Source: Candidatus Epulonipiscium fishelsonii
GTDB lineage: Bacteria > Bacillota > Clostridia > Lachnospirales > Cellulosilyticaceae
Length of the DNA: 64,000 nucleotides
Assembly (NCBI GenBank): GCA_001983455.1
Contig: LJDB01000064.1
Span: 1 to 64,000, forward strand
Direction of reading: 5' to 3'
Shown here: piece after piece, positions 1-8,302 of the stretch
Numbering within the stretch: position 1 is the first letter of the stretch
How the letters are laid out: the number at the start of each line of letters is the position of its first letter
Notes under the pieces: generated by a model
What the model saw: only the letters and a program-made list of their open reading frames with translations
Database searches by the model: none
What the model was told of the DNA's origin: nothing
Program-made: the position numbers and the translations under genes

Positions 1-16
1 TTATTATAGTTTTCAT
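1..16 (-). CDS. start of an unidentified gene, cut by the window edge
   Basis: Only about five codons (MKTII) are inside the window, starting from an ATG at 16-14 on the minus strand. A GGAG-type ribosome binding site at about 28-34 lies 11 nt upstream, and a promoter-like pair sits at 41-69. It follows the E3 gene in the same direction, so it may belong to the same metabolic operon or start its own transcript. The function cannot be told from five residues. The ATG, binding site and promoter are visible; calling it a gene is inference. Confidence 0.4.
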
Positions 17-40
17 GTAATTATTAACTCCTTTGAGCAT

Positions 41-69
41 ATTTAATCACATTTAACGCTCATTGTCAA
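41..69 (-). promoter_or_regulatory. possible promoter between lpdA and the next gene
   Basis: On the minus strand a perfect -35 TTGACA (69-64) is followed after 17 bp by TTAAAT (46-41). Transcription would start only a few bases before the ribosome binding site of the partial gene at 16-1, so the leader would be very short. The -35 is strong and the -10 matches the consensus in 4 of 6 positions. Confidence 0.35.
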
Positions 70-106
70 TGTTTTTAATAGCTAAGCCTCCGCTCCTTTA
101 AAATTT

Positions 107-1483
107 TTATTTTTTATTAGGCATATGAAGCATTCTTTTCTCAATTCCAAGAGAAGCTTCGTGCAAACATTCACTTAATGTTGGATGAGCATGAATGGTT
201 TCAATAATTTCATCAACAGTACATTCAAGCTTCATAGCTAGAGCACTTTCCGCAATTAATTCAGTAGCACTTTCACCAAGGATATGAACACCTAGAATCT
301 CTTTGTGTTTTTTGCCAGCAATAACCTTTACACAACCAATAGTTTCTCTATGAATAATAGAGCGTCCATTTGCCATTGTGGGAAATACTGAAACAATATA
401 TTCAATTCCTTTTTGTTTTGCTGTCTCCTCAGTTATACCAACTCCAGCAAACTCAGGGAAAGAATAAACTCCAGCAGGACAAACAGCATCATCATAAATA
501 TTGTCTGCACCCATTGCATTTTCAACTGCAATTACTCCTTGTTCAGATGCAGCATGTGCAAGCATCAATTTGGCGTTGCAATCTCCAATTGCAAATATAT
601 TTGGATTAGAAGTTCTCATTTTGTTATCAACTTGTATTACTCTGTCAACTTTTACACCGCTTTTTTCAAGGTCAAGCCCATCAGTGTATGGTCTTCTTCC
701 AGAGCAAACAAGAACTTTTTCACCAGCAATTTTTTTCTTGTCATTGTTGTGAGTTACTTCACAAACTCCACCATTATTACTTGGACTAATTTTTTCTACT
801 TTAGCACCAGTCAAAATTTCTATACCAGTACTTTCAAGATATTTGCGTAACTTGATTGCTAACTCACGATCCATTGTTGGTAAAATACTATCTGCCATTT
901 CAACAATAGTAATTTTAGTACCAAATGCATTGTAGCAACAAGCAAATTCAATACCTATAACGCCTCCACCAACAATTACCATAGATTGAGGCACTTTATC
1001 CAAAGCCAATACATCAGTGCTATCAATACAACATGGTGAGTCAATACCATTGATAGGAGGTTTAGCAGGTACAGACCCTGTAGCGATAATACATTTATCA
1101 AAAGCTATTACTTCACCAGTAGCTTTTATAACAACTTCTTTTTCGCTTTTAAATGAGCCTACACCTTTTATAACTTTTATTTTGTTAGCTTTCATTAAAC
1201 CATTTACACCACTAACTAGTGTATCTATAACAGTTTGTCGTCTTTTTTGTACCTTATCCCAATGTAAAATTGGATTTGCCTCAATACCAATATCCAAAGA
1301 ATGTTTTGCATTGTGGTATACATGGGCACTTTCTAAAAGAGCTTTTGTTGGAATACACCCTACATTTAAGCATGTTCCCCCTAGGCTATCTTTTTCAATA
1401 AGAGTTACATCAGCACCTAGTTGTGCTGCCCTAATGGCAGCAACATACCCACCAGGGCCTCCTCCAATTACAACTATTTTCAT
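107..1483 (-). CDS. lpdA: dihydrolipoyl dehydrogenase (E3)
   Basis: FAD-dependent E3 that reoxidises the dihydrolipoyl group of the E2 core and passes electrons to NAD. The protein has 458 residues. It shows the N-terminal FAD motif GGGPGG, the redox disulfide pair in GGTCLNVGCIPTK (C38, C43), a second Rossmann motif GGGVIG, and the C-terminal HAHPTLSE motif with catalytic His433. There is no N-terminal lipoyl domain. I start at ATG 1483 because GGAGG lies 8 nt upstream; an earlier in-frame Met is inside that binding site. It is the last complete gene of the E1-E2-E3 operon, 17 nt behind E2. Confidence 0.95.
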   Translation of the reverse strand: MKIVVIGGGPGGYVAAIRAAQLGADVTLIEKDSLGGTCLNVGCIPTKALLESAHVYHNAKHSLDIGIEANPILHWDKVQKRRQTVIDTLVSGVNGLMKANKIKVIKGVGSFKSEKEVVIKATGEVIAFDKCIIATGSVPAKPPINGIDSPCCIDSTDVLALDKVPQSMVIVGGGVIGIEFACCYNAFGTKITIVEMADSILPTMDRELAIKLRKYLESTGIEILTGAKVEKISPSNNGGVCEVTHNNDKKKIAGEKVLVCSGRRPYTDGLDLEKSGVKVDRVIQVDNKMRTSNPNIFAIGDCNAKLMLAHAASEQGVIAVENAMGADNIYDDAVCPAGVYSFPEFAGVGITEETAKQKGIEYIVSVFPTMANGRSIIHRETIGCVKVIAGKKHKEILGVHILGESATELIAESALAMKLECTVDEIIETIHAHPTLSECLHEASLGIEKRMLHMPNKK

Positions 1484-1500
1484 TGTTTTTTCCTCCATCT

Positions 1501-2706
1501 TTAAGCCAACATCATAATAGGATTTTCAAGTAGAGTTTTGATTTTTTGTAATAGTTTTGAAGCTGGTGCCCCATCTACAATAGCATGGTCAAAGCTTAGT
1601 GAAATTTTCATACAAGTTTGAACTTTAATTTCATCGCCTATTACAACAGGTGTTTTTATCATAGCTCCAACACCTAGGATGAAACATTCTGGTGCATTAA
1701 TAATTGGGTCAAATGATTCTACGCCATAGCTTCCAAGGTTACTAATTGTAAATATTCCTCCGCTCATCTCATCCATTGACAAATTGCCATTTCGTGCTTT
1801 ATCAACTAGTGATAAAAATTCTGTTGAAATCTCAAATATACCTTTTCTATCAACATCTTTAATTACTGGGACAACTAGTCCATTTGCACCTTCTACAGCT
1901 ATACCCATATTCATATCACATTCAGTTATTATTCCATCTTCATGAGTTATAATATTTAAATCTTTAAATGTTCTAAGGGCTGCTGCACAAGCTTTTAACA
2001 TAATTTCGTTATAACCAATTTTTTGAGTGTCTTTTAACATGTTTCTAAATGACATCAAGTTTTCACAATTAACTGTTGTTGTTAATGCTACTCTAGGTTT
2101 CTTAGCAACACTTTCTCTCATTCTACTTGCTATTACTTTTCTTGTTCCACTAAGAGGCGTGTATCCTTTTGCTTCGCCTTTTGTAGCAGTTGGTACAGCT
2201 GGGGCTGCTTTTAGTTCTTCACTAATTCTTAATACGTCAGCCTTTACAATACGATGCCCTTCTTTACTTGGATAAAGCTTATCAAGAGGTACACCCATTT
2301 CTTTTGCCACTTTTTTTGCTAGAGGAGATATTCTAATTCTGCCATCTTTGCTTATTGGAGCACCAGTTGGTTGAGGTGCACTTATTGTTGCAACAGGAGC
2401 TTCTTCCTTAGCAGGGCCAGCAGTTGCTTTAGCAGCAGGTACTGCATCATCTGCTGGTGGAGCTTCTCCTTTTTCTAATAGCATAATTATTTTTTCTTGA
2501 CAAGGAACAGTGTCACCAACTTCTACCAAGAACTTGTGTACTATTCCTGAATCTGTTGCAAACATATCTTGTATTGATTTATCTGTTTCAGCTCTCACTA
2601 CCATTTGTTCTTTTTCAACATAATCACCAATGTTTACTAGCCATTCTGTAATTACGCCTTCTTCCATGTTCATTCCTATTTTAGGCAAAACTAAATATTT
2701 AGGCAT
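1501..2706 (-). CDS. acoC: dihydrolipoamide acyltransferase (E2) of an acetoin/pyruvate dehydrogenase complex
   Basis: Core acyltransferase that carries the acyl group from E1 to coenzyme A. The 401 residues hold one lipoyl domain (about 1-78, lipoylated K43 in ETDKSIQD), an Ala/Pro-rich linker (about 80-120), a peripheral subunit-binding domain (about 123-160, RISPLAKK) and a C-terminal catalytic domain with HAIVDG (H374, D378). A single lipoyl domain with a full catalytic domain is normal for both acetoin and pyruvate types, so the substrate is not fixed by this gene. It sits between E1 beta and E3, with a ribosome binding site GGAGGAG ahead of ATG. Confidence 0.9.
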   Translation of the reverse strand: MPKYLVLPKIGMNMEEGVITEWLVNIGDYVEKEQMVVRAETDKSIQDMFATDSGIVHKFLVEVGDTVPCQEKIIMLLEKGEAPPADDAVPAAKATAGPAKEEAPVATISAPQPTGAPISKDGRIRISPLAKKVAKEMGVPLDKLYPSKEGHRIVKADVLRISEELKAAPAVPTATKGEAKGYTPLSGTRKVIASRMRESVAKKPRVALTTTVNCENLMSFRNMLKDTQKIGYNEIMLKACAAALRTFKDLNIITHEDGIITECDMNMGIAVEGANGLVVPVIKDVDRKGIFEISTEFLSLVDKARNGNLSMDEMSGGIFTISNLGSYGVESFDPIINAPECFILGVGAMIKTPVVIGDEIKVQTCMKISLSFDHAIVDGAPASKLLQKIKTLLENPIMMLA

Positions 2707-2720
2707 GTTTTTGCTCCTCC

Positions 2721-3701
2721 TTATTCATTTGACATTACTTTTTTAACTGCATTCATAACGCTGTCTACACTTGGAAGTGTTGCAGCTTCTAATGTTAAGT
2801 TATAAGGTACGGGAATATTTAATGATCCAACTCTTAATGGTGGAGCATCCAAGTAATCAAAAGCTCTTTCATTTATTTCCGCTACAATATCACTTCCTAT
2901 TCCACCACGAACAGGAGCTTCATGCACAACAACAACCCTAGATGTTTTTTTGATAGAATTAATTACTGTTTCATAGTCTAAAGGTAGTAGAGTTCTTAAG
3001 TCAATCACTTCACAAGAAATTCCTTCTTCTTCTAGTTTCTTAGCTGCAGCATCACAAGTTTTTACCATTGCAGAGTAAGTTATTATTGTTACATCTGTTC
3101 CTTCTTTTCTAATGTTTGCTTTACCTATCTCCACAAGGTATTCTCCATCAGGCACTTCACCTTTTAAAGCATACGTTCTTTTATGCTCAAAATATAGTAT
3201 TGGGTTGTTTTCTCTTATAGCTGATTTTAATAAACCTTTGCAATCAGCTGGTTCATATGGTGCTATAATTTTTAAACCTGGAATATGGTTAAACCAAGCT
3301 TCAAGACATTGACTATGTTGTGCTGCTTGACCTCCACCAGCTCCCATTGGTATTCTTATTACGACTGGCATCTCAACTTTTCCACCAAACATGTATCTCA
3401 TTTTGGCTGCAACATTTATAATTTGGTCACTAGATAATGTTATCCAGTCAGAAAACATTATTTCAACTATTGGTCTCATTCCTGTTGCTGCTGCCCCAAT
3501 TGCCATTCCTGTAAAACTAGGCTCTGATATAGGTGCATCAATTACTCTATCAAACCCAAATTCATTACCCAACCCCATTGTTACTCCAAATGGATTTCCC
3601 CTAACTCCAACATCACACCCGATAACGAATACGTCTTCATCTCTTAACATTTCTTCACGAATTCCCTCGTTTAAAGCTTCTCTTACTGTTTTTTTACTCA
3701 T
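2721..3701 (-). CDS. acoB: thiamine-diphosphate dehydrogenase E1 beta subunit (acetoin/pyruvate type)
   Basis: The 326-residue beta subunit pairs with the alpha subunit upstream to form the TPP-dependent E1 that decarboxylates the substrate and acylates the lipoyl domain of E2. It has the transketolase pyrimidine-binding domain (about 1-180, with GMAIGAAATGMRPIVEIMF and the GGGQAAQHSQ stretch) and the transketolase C-terminal domain (about 190-320, with DLRTLLPLD and VVVHEAPVRGG). It starts 12 nt after the E1 alpha stop. The family is certain; acetoin versus a 2-oxoacid as substrate is inferred from the E1 alpha similarity. Confidence 0.9.
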   Translation of the reverse strand: MSKKTVREALNEGIREEMLRDEDVFVIGCDVGVRGNPFGVTMGLGNEFGFDRVIDAPISEPSFTGMAIGAAATGMRPIVEIMFSDWITLSSDQIINVAAKMRYMFGGKVEMPVVIRIPMGAGGGQAAQHSQCLEAWFNHIPGLKIIAPYEPADCKGLLKSAIRENNPILYFEHKRTYALKGEVPDGEYLVEIGKANIRKEGTDVTIITYSAMVKTCDAAAKKLEEEGISCEVIDLRTLLPLDYETVINSIKKTSRVVVVHEAPVRGGIGSDIVAEINERAFDYLDAPPLRVGSLNIPVPYNLTLEAATLPSVDSVMNAVKKVMSNE

Positions 3702-3713
3702 TACACTATCCTC

Positions 3714-4769
3714 CTATATTATTATTTCGCCATCGGCAAATACATCTACATATAATGTGTCAAGAGTTGGTTCAGTACATTCGTTTTCACAAAACTCAAC
3801 GCTACGCAATATTCTGTCTACTGCTTTTTGTTCAATTCCTTCTACTTCTTTTGGGTCAACTCCATATTCAATTAAAAACTCTCTAGTTCTTACAAGTGGT
3901 TCAACTTCATATAGTACTGCTATATCATTAATGTCTTCTTCTGTTCTATAGCTTTGGTCATCCCCAACATGGTGACCTAGAAGCCTCATAAATTTCGCTT
4001 CAATTAAAGTTGGTCCTTCTCCTCTTCTTGCTCTTGCTACTGCTTCTTTCATAGCTTCATACACTTCAAACACATTAAATCCATCTATTTGTACTGATGG
4101 AACCCCATATCCTATACCTCTTTTATATATATCGTGCTCTCTACTTACTCTATGGAAATCTGTTCCAATTCCCCATTGATTATATTCGCACATAAATATA
4201 ACAGGTAAATCCCAAGCTGCTGCCATATTTAGACACTCAGCAAATGTTCCCTGATTTGTCGCTCCATCACCAAAGAAACTAACAGACACTTTACCATTTT
4301 TTTTCATTTTTGCACTCAAGCCTGCTCCTGTAGCTGGTGGAATACCATTTCCTACAATACCTGTAGCTCCCATAATTCCACTGTCAACATCAGCTAGATG
4401 CATTGATCCGCCTTTTCCTTTATTATACCCTTCAACTTTACCATAAAGTTCTGCAAGCATATAATCTGGAGAGGCTCCTTTTGCTAAAACATGACCATGT
4501 CCTCTATGTGTACTTGTAATGTAATCGTCAGGATTTAACGCTTTGCATGCTCCAACTGCTATTGCTTCAGCATAATAATACGCATGACAAAACCCTCCTA
4601 TTTTTCCAGATCTCCATTTATCTTTTGCTTTAAGATCAAATTCTCTGATTAAACAAATATCATAAAACATTTGTTTTACATCTTCAATTGTAAGTCCTTC
4701 AGGCAATTTTTCCATTGGCTTATAACAAGGAATGTATTTTTTGACTTGGTCTAATTTTGATTGTTCCAT
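3714..4769 (-). CDS. acoA: thiamine-diphosphate dehydrogenase E1 alpha subunit (acetoin dehydrogenase-like)
   Basis: The 351-residue alpha subunit binds TPP: the GDG of the motif is at 167-169 and the closing Asn at 197. The stretch DYITSTHRGHGH and the GKGGSMHLAD, GIVGNGIP segment match, from memory, AcoA of acetoin dehydrogenase more closely than pyruvate E1 alpha. It is the second gene of the operon, 13 nt after the TIM-barrel isomerase gene. No AcoR-type sigma-54 activator is present; the divergent regulator is of the LacI family, which leaves the real substrate open. Confidence 0.88.
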   Translation of the reverse strand: MEQSKLDQVKKYIPCYKPMEKLPEGLTIEDVKQMFYDICLIREFDLKAKDKWRSGKIGGFCHAYYYAEAIAVGACKALNPDDYITSTHRGHGHVLAKGASPDYMLAELYGKVEGYNKGKGGSMHLADVDSGIMGATGIVGNGIPPATGAGLSAKMKKNGKVSVSFFGDGATNQGTFAECLNMAAAWDLPVIFMCEYNQWGIGTDFHRVSREHDIYKRGIGYGVPSVQIDGFNVFEVYEAMKEAVARARRGEGPTLIEAKFMRLLGHHVGDDQSYRTEEDINDIAVLYEVEPLVRTREFLIEYGVDPKEVEGIEQKAVDRILRSVEFCENECTEPTLDTLYVDVFADGEIII

Positions 4770-4782
4770 TAATTTCTCTCCC

Positions 4783-5601
4783 TTAATTTAAAATATTATT
4801 TCGCATTCTATAAAAAAAGCTGGCTCCAGCTATCGCACACACTTGTCGACTTGGAGATGGCAATGTTTCCAACCCCAAATAACCTTTATATCCGTTTTGT
4901 TCCAACAATTTATAGTAAAATGCCATATTTAATTTGCCCATAGATGGTGATAATCTATTAGAATCTAAGAAATGAATATGCTTTGTATATGGTAACCCTT
5001 TAACAAGCATATCAGCTATATTTTCATTTTCTAAATACATATGATAAGTATCTATCATAAAATATATAGGTAATTTTGTTCTTTCTAAAAAATCCAGTCC
5101 ATCTTGTACTGTGTTAATATTATTTATTTCATATCTGTTAATAGGTTCAAGAAGTAAATCAACACCCAAAGGTTTTGATACTTTAAGCAACTCTTCACAA
5201 GATTTTACAAATCTTTTTTCAAAATTTGCAAGAGTATCTTCTTCTTCAACTGAGCCTCTTATAAGGCCTAAAGCAACATTAGTATTCTGTTCTTTTGCAA
5301 ACTCAATTATTTCTAACATTTTTTCTACAGCTTTTTTTCTTACATCTTCGTTCTTTGCACCTAAATATAATTGCTCCATAGTAAGGGAAGCTGGTAAAAT
5401 TACACTTATACCAAGCGAAAATTCTTTTAATAGATTAATTGTATTTTTTGTTTCATCACTTTTTGGATCTTTAATAAATAAATCTACTCCATCATACTCT
5501 AAACTTTTGATATGTGAAATTCCTGCTCTATCTGCAGCTTGGTACAACGCTGGCATATCAGCAGGTCCTTTGAAAGTTGCGAGGGACACCGAGGTTTTCA
5601 A
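4783..5601 (-). CDS. sugar phosphate isomerase/epimerase-like TIM-barrel protein
   Basis: The 272-residue protein looks like the xylose isomerase-like/AP endonuclease 2 TIM-barrel family, in which a divalent metal supports sugar or keto-acid isomerisation. Probable metal ligands are the Glu in LLLEPINRYE, the Asp/His in MIDTYHMYLE, the His in KHIHFLDSN and the Glu in GLETLP. It starts with TTG at 5601, 8 nt after GGAGG. It is the first gene of the E1-E2-E3 operon, which suggests it feeds that complex. The exact substrate cannot be read from sequence. Confidence 0.75.
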   Translation of the reverse strand: MKTSVSLATFKGPADMPALYQAADRAGISHIKSLEYDGVDLFIKDPKSDETKNTINLLKEFSLGISVILPASLTMEQLYLGAKNEDVRKKAVEKMLEIIEFAKEQNTNVALGLIRGSVEEEDTLANFEKRFVKSCEELLKVSKPLGVDLLLEPINRYEINNINTVQDGLDFLERTKLPIYFMIDTYHMYLENENIADMLVKGLPYTKHIHFLDSNRLSPSMGKLNMAFYYKLLEQNGYKGYLGLETLPSPSRQVCAIAGASFFYRMRNNILN

Positions 5602-5662
5602 TTTTATTTCCTCCTTAAGTTATATAATGCAAGAGTTAAAAAACATAAATAAGTCACGAGAG

Positions 5663-5914
5663 ATTGCATTTTTTTGCAATATGAAAAAATTTTTTCATAA
5701 ATTAATAGTAGCATTTCATTAGTATTAAGTCAATATTAACTTTAATTTCAAGCTTATATTTATCAATTCACCTTAAAATTTATATAAAATTTTGGTTAGT
5801 TTTTATATATAAAAAACTAATTTATCGGTATTTAATTTTTATTTTTTTTCTATGCTTTATTTGTGTTTTTCATATATTACAATTTGCAAATTATATTTTG
5901 CAAATTGTGCAAAT
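5663..5914. promoter_or_regulatory. cluster of GCAA palindromes between the dehydrogenase operon and its LacI-type regulator
   Basis: The 477-bp divergent intergenic region (5602-6078) holds no gene. It contains ATTGCA-N6-TGCAAT at 5663-5680, the perfect 18-bp palindrome ATGAAAAAA/TTTTTTCAT at 5681-5698, the palindrome AATTTGCAAATT at 5881-5892, and further TTTGCAAA and TGTGCAAA copies at about 5897-5904 and 5906-5913. LacI-family proteins bind short palindromes, so these are candidate operators of the neighbouring regulator. The palindromes are visible; the binding is inferred. Confidence 0.4.
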
Positions 5915-6078
5915 ATTTCATTCATAATATCGTTTTAAAGTTGTATGTAATTTTAAAATCACATATAATAATATAAAGTTAATTATATAACTAAATCTTA
6001 AAATTTGTTTATAGTTTCTTAATTTGGGCAATCCTATTATAAGGTAACTACTTTAATAAGGAAAGGTGTATTACATAT

Positions 6079-7107
6079 ATGATGTTAAAATTAAAAGATA
6101 TTGCTCAAGAAGCAGGAGTATCCATATCCACCGTTTCACGTGCTTTGTCACCAGATACCAAAGACAAAGTTAAATCCTCTACTAAAACTCAAATTGATTA
6201 TGCAATACAAAAACTAGGCAATGAATCACACCAAAGTTTTATATCCAGTACTAAAGATGAACTTTCTGTTGGCATTATATTAGCATCTAGCAACAAAACA
6301 TTTGCTCATGAATATTTTGCTGAAATGTTAAATCCTTTGATTTATGAATTTTATAAATCAAATTGTGAAATTAAATATGTATTAGCTCAAGCTTCTTTAT
6401 CAGAAAATATGTTTTTAGATGCTATACAAAATAGAACTGTTTCTGGTGCTGTTATTATGGGAAGAATTGATATGGAGTTGCTAAAATTTTTTAAATCAAA
6501 TATTCCTCATCTAGTATACACTGGTGTAAACTATGTTGGACAAAATACTGATGAAGTTATATGTAATGGGTATGAAGCTATTAAAACTTTATTTAACCAT
6601 TTTATATCTATTGGTTATGAAACTATAGGGTATATTGGTTCTACTGGAAATAACTCCATTTTAAAAAATGACTACCAACGATTTGATAGTTACAAAGCTT
6701 CTCTAAAAAATTATAGTATGAATATGAATAATGATTTTATTGTGCACTCAAGCGATACTATTGCTGATGGACATATAGCTATGAACAAAATGATTAAAAG
6801 AAACAAGTTGCCTCAAGCTATTATATGTACATCTGACAGCATTGCTATGGGAGTTATAAATGCACTGTATAATGCAGGAATAAGTGTTCCAAATGATATA
6901 GCTATAGCAGGAGTAGATAATCTTAATTTATCTCAGTTTTTAACTCCTCCTTTAACTACAGTTAATGTTCCCAAGGATGAACTTTCAAGAATTGCCATAA
7001 ACATGCTACTAGACAAAATTAGAAATAATCGAACAAATAATATAAGAGTAGATATACCCTGTGAATTGATTATCCGCAAATCTTGTGGGTATATTCAGAA
7101 AAAATGA
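6079..7107 (+). CDS. LacI-family transcriptional regulator
   Basis: The 342-residue protein has the typical N-terminal helix-turn-helix (LKDIAQEAGVSISTVSRALS, residues 3-22) followed by a periplasmic-binding-like effector domain, with CTSDSIAMGVINAL and IAIAGVDNLNLSQFLTPPLTTV near the end. It is divergent from the isomerase/dehydrogenase operon and is therefore its likely repressor, probably sensing a sugar or sugar phosphate. The start is the first of two adjacent ATG codons, with AGGTG about 10 nt upstream; the second ATG (6082) is possible. A hairpin follows at 7129-7163. Confidence 0.9.
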   Translation: MMLKLKDIAQEAGVSISTVSRALSPDTKDKVKSSTKTQIDYAIQKLGNESHQSFISSTKDELSVGIILASSNKTFAHEYFAEMLNPLIYEFYKSNCEIKYVLAQASLSENMFLDAIQNRTVSGAVIMGRIDMELLKFFKSNIPHLVYTGVNYVGQNTDEVICNGYEAIKTLFNHFISIGYETIGYIGSTGNNSILKNDYQRFDSYKASLKNYSMNMNNDFIVHSSDTIADGHIAMNKMIKRNKLPQAIICTSDSIAMGVINALYNAGISVPNDIAIAGVDNLNLSQFLTPPLTTVNVPKDELSRIAINMLLDKIRNNRTNNIRVDIPCELIIRKSCGYIQKK

Positions 7108-7128
7108 AAATAATTAAAATTATTCCTG

Positions 7129-7163
7129 ATAAGGGGAAAAGGCTAAAGGTCTTTTCTCCTTAT
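7129..7163 (+). terminator. hairpin after the LacI-type gene
   Basis: A 13-bp stem, ATAAGGGGAAAAG with CTTTTCTCCTTAT (one G-U pair), encloses a 9-nt loop 21 nt after the stop codon. No T-run follows directly. A second small palindrome, CGTTAT-N5-ATAACG (7166-7182), comes next. It probably ends or stabilises the regulator transcript. Confidence 0.5.
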
Positions 7164-7198
7164 TCGTTATTCGTGATAACGGATTTAGGTTTTTAAAT

Positions 7199-7243
7199 AA
7201 AAAAAGAACAGACTAAAAGTAAATATATATTAGCCTATTCTTT
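7199..7243 (-). terminator. terminator after spoIIQ
   Basis: Read on the minus strand, AAAGAATAGGCTAA pairs imperfectly with TTAGTCTGTTCTTT and is followed by a run of seven T. It lies 13 nt behind the spoIIQ stop codon. Confidence 0.65.
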
Positions 7244-7255
7244 AATTATTTAATT

Positions 7256-8257
7256 TTAATCTGGGATATGTCCCATATCAACGGCATGAGGAAACTCACT
7301 TTGTAACAACAACTCTTCAGGGTTAATTGCTACATCATTATGTGTTACTTGTAAATAAATATTGCTTTCTTCTGCAATAAATGGACCTGAACCCTTTCCA
7401 GCAATTCCAATTACATCTTCTGTAGATACAATTTGTCCAATAAGTCTATGATTTGCTTCTCCATTTTGAAATCCATAAAAACTCTTATAACCATTTCCAT
7501 GATCAATAATCATAACTTGACCAACATCACCAACATTTATTAACGTTTCAATTTCAGTGAAGTCTTCTGTAACGTCTATAATAGTTCCAGGAGCTATTGG
7601 AGTTATATTTTCTCCGATTTCTGCTTCAATACATATTCCAAATGTTCGCATAGTCTGGCTAAGACCTTCACTAAGCCAATGTGATGTATTATTATCTTTA
7701 TAAGGGACAATAATCTCTCCATCTACTGGCCATTCAAATGTATCTCCATCAGAAAAATATTTTTGTTCTTCTCCAGTTGTAGATTCAAAATTAACTGGCT
7801 TATCAATTTCTTCTACAGCAGGTTCTTCTATAACATCCTCATTTGTAACAGGTTCTTCTACAATTTCAGGCTCGCTTATTACAGGTTCTTCAACAGTGTC
7901 ATCAACGTTATTTTCTATAACATTTGTAGATATTACTTCTTCTGCTTTTTCTTCTTTTGTAACAATTTCTTCTTGACTTAAGTCTTCAACTTCATCTTCA
8001 CTAAGTTCCTTAAGTTCATCAAAATTGCTTTCTGGAGATAACCCTAAATTTGGTTGTGCATTTTCATCTAGCAAATCTTCCTCTGATAAATTATCCTCCA
8101 TTTCATGTTCTTTTTGAGTAGTAGGGTTAAGTGTATCTTGAATATCCTCGCTTGTAGGCATTAAAAATACACCTACAATAGCTCCTACACTCACAGCCCC
8201 AACAGCTAAATAAAATCCATAGTCTTTAAAGAATTGTGTTAATTTTTCTTTGTTCAT
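7256..8257 (-). CDS. spoIIQ: SpoIIQ-like degenerate M23 peptidase, forespore engulfment protein
   Basis: The 333-residue protein has one N-terminal membrane anchor (about 14-32), a long Glu/Thr/Val-rich acidic linker (about 35-165) with repeated EEPV-type units, and a C-terminal LytM/M23-like domain (about 170-320). The usual zinc motifs are not intact. The segment around RTFGICIE takes the place of HxGxD, and NIYLQV takes the place of the HxHFE strand. It lies directly behind spoIID, the usual clostridial pairing. SpoIIQ acts in the forespore membrane and binds the mother-cell partner SpoIIIAH during engulfment. Identification rests on architecture plus neighbour; a non-sporulation M23 protein is the less likely alternative. 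Confidence 0.75.
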   Translation of the reverse strand: MNKEKLTQFFKDYGFYLAVGAVSVGAIVGVFLMPTSEDIQDTLNPTTQKEHEMEDNLSEEDLLDENAQPNLGLSPESNFDELKELSEDEVEDLSQEEIVTKEEKAEEVISTNVIENNVDDTVEEPVISEPEIVEEPVTNEDVIEEPAVEEIDKPVNFESTTGEEQKYFSDGDTFEWPVDGEIIVPYKDNNTSHWLSEGLSQTMRTFGICIEAEIGENITPIAPGTIIDVTEDFTEIETLINVGDVGQVMIIDHGNGYKSFYGFQNGEANHRLIGQIVSTEDVIGIAGKGSGPFIAEESNIYLQVTHNDVAINPEELLLQSEFPHAVDMGHIPD

Positions 8258-8302
8258 TCTTTACACCTCCAACGACTAAATTATCGCCAGGGTTTTTTTA
8301 TT

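Noticed and set aside
413-850. Frames of 145 and 79 codons opposite lpdA, and similar antisense frames elsewhere
   Set aside because: They are shadows of strongly conserved genes on the other strand and have no binding sites.
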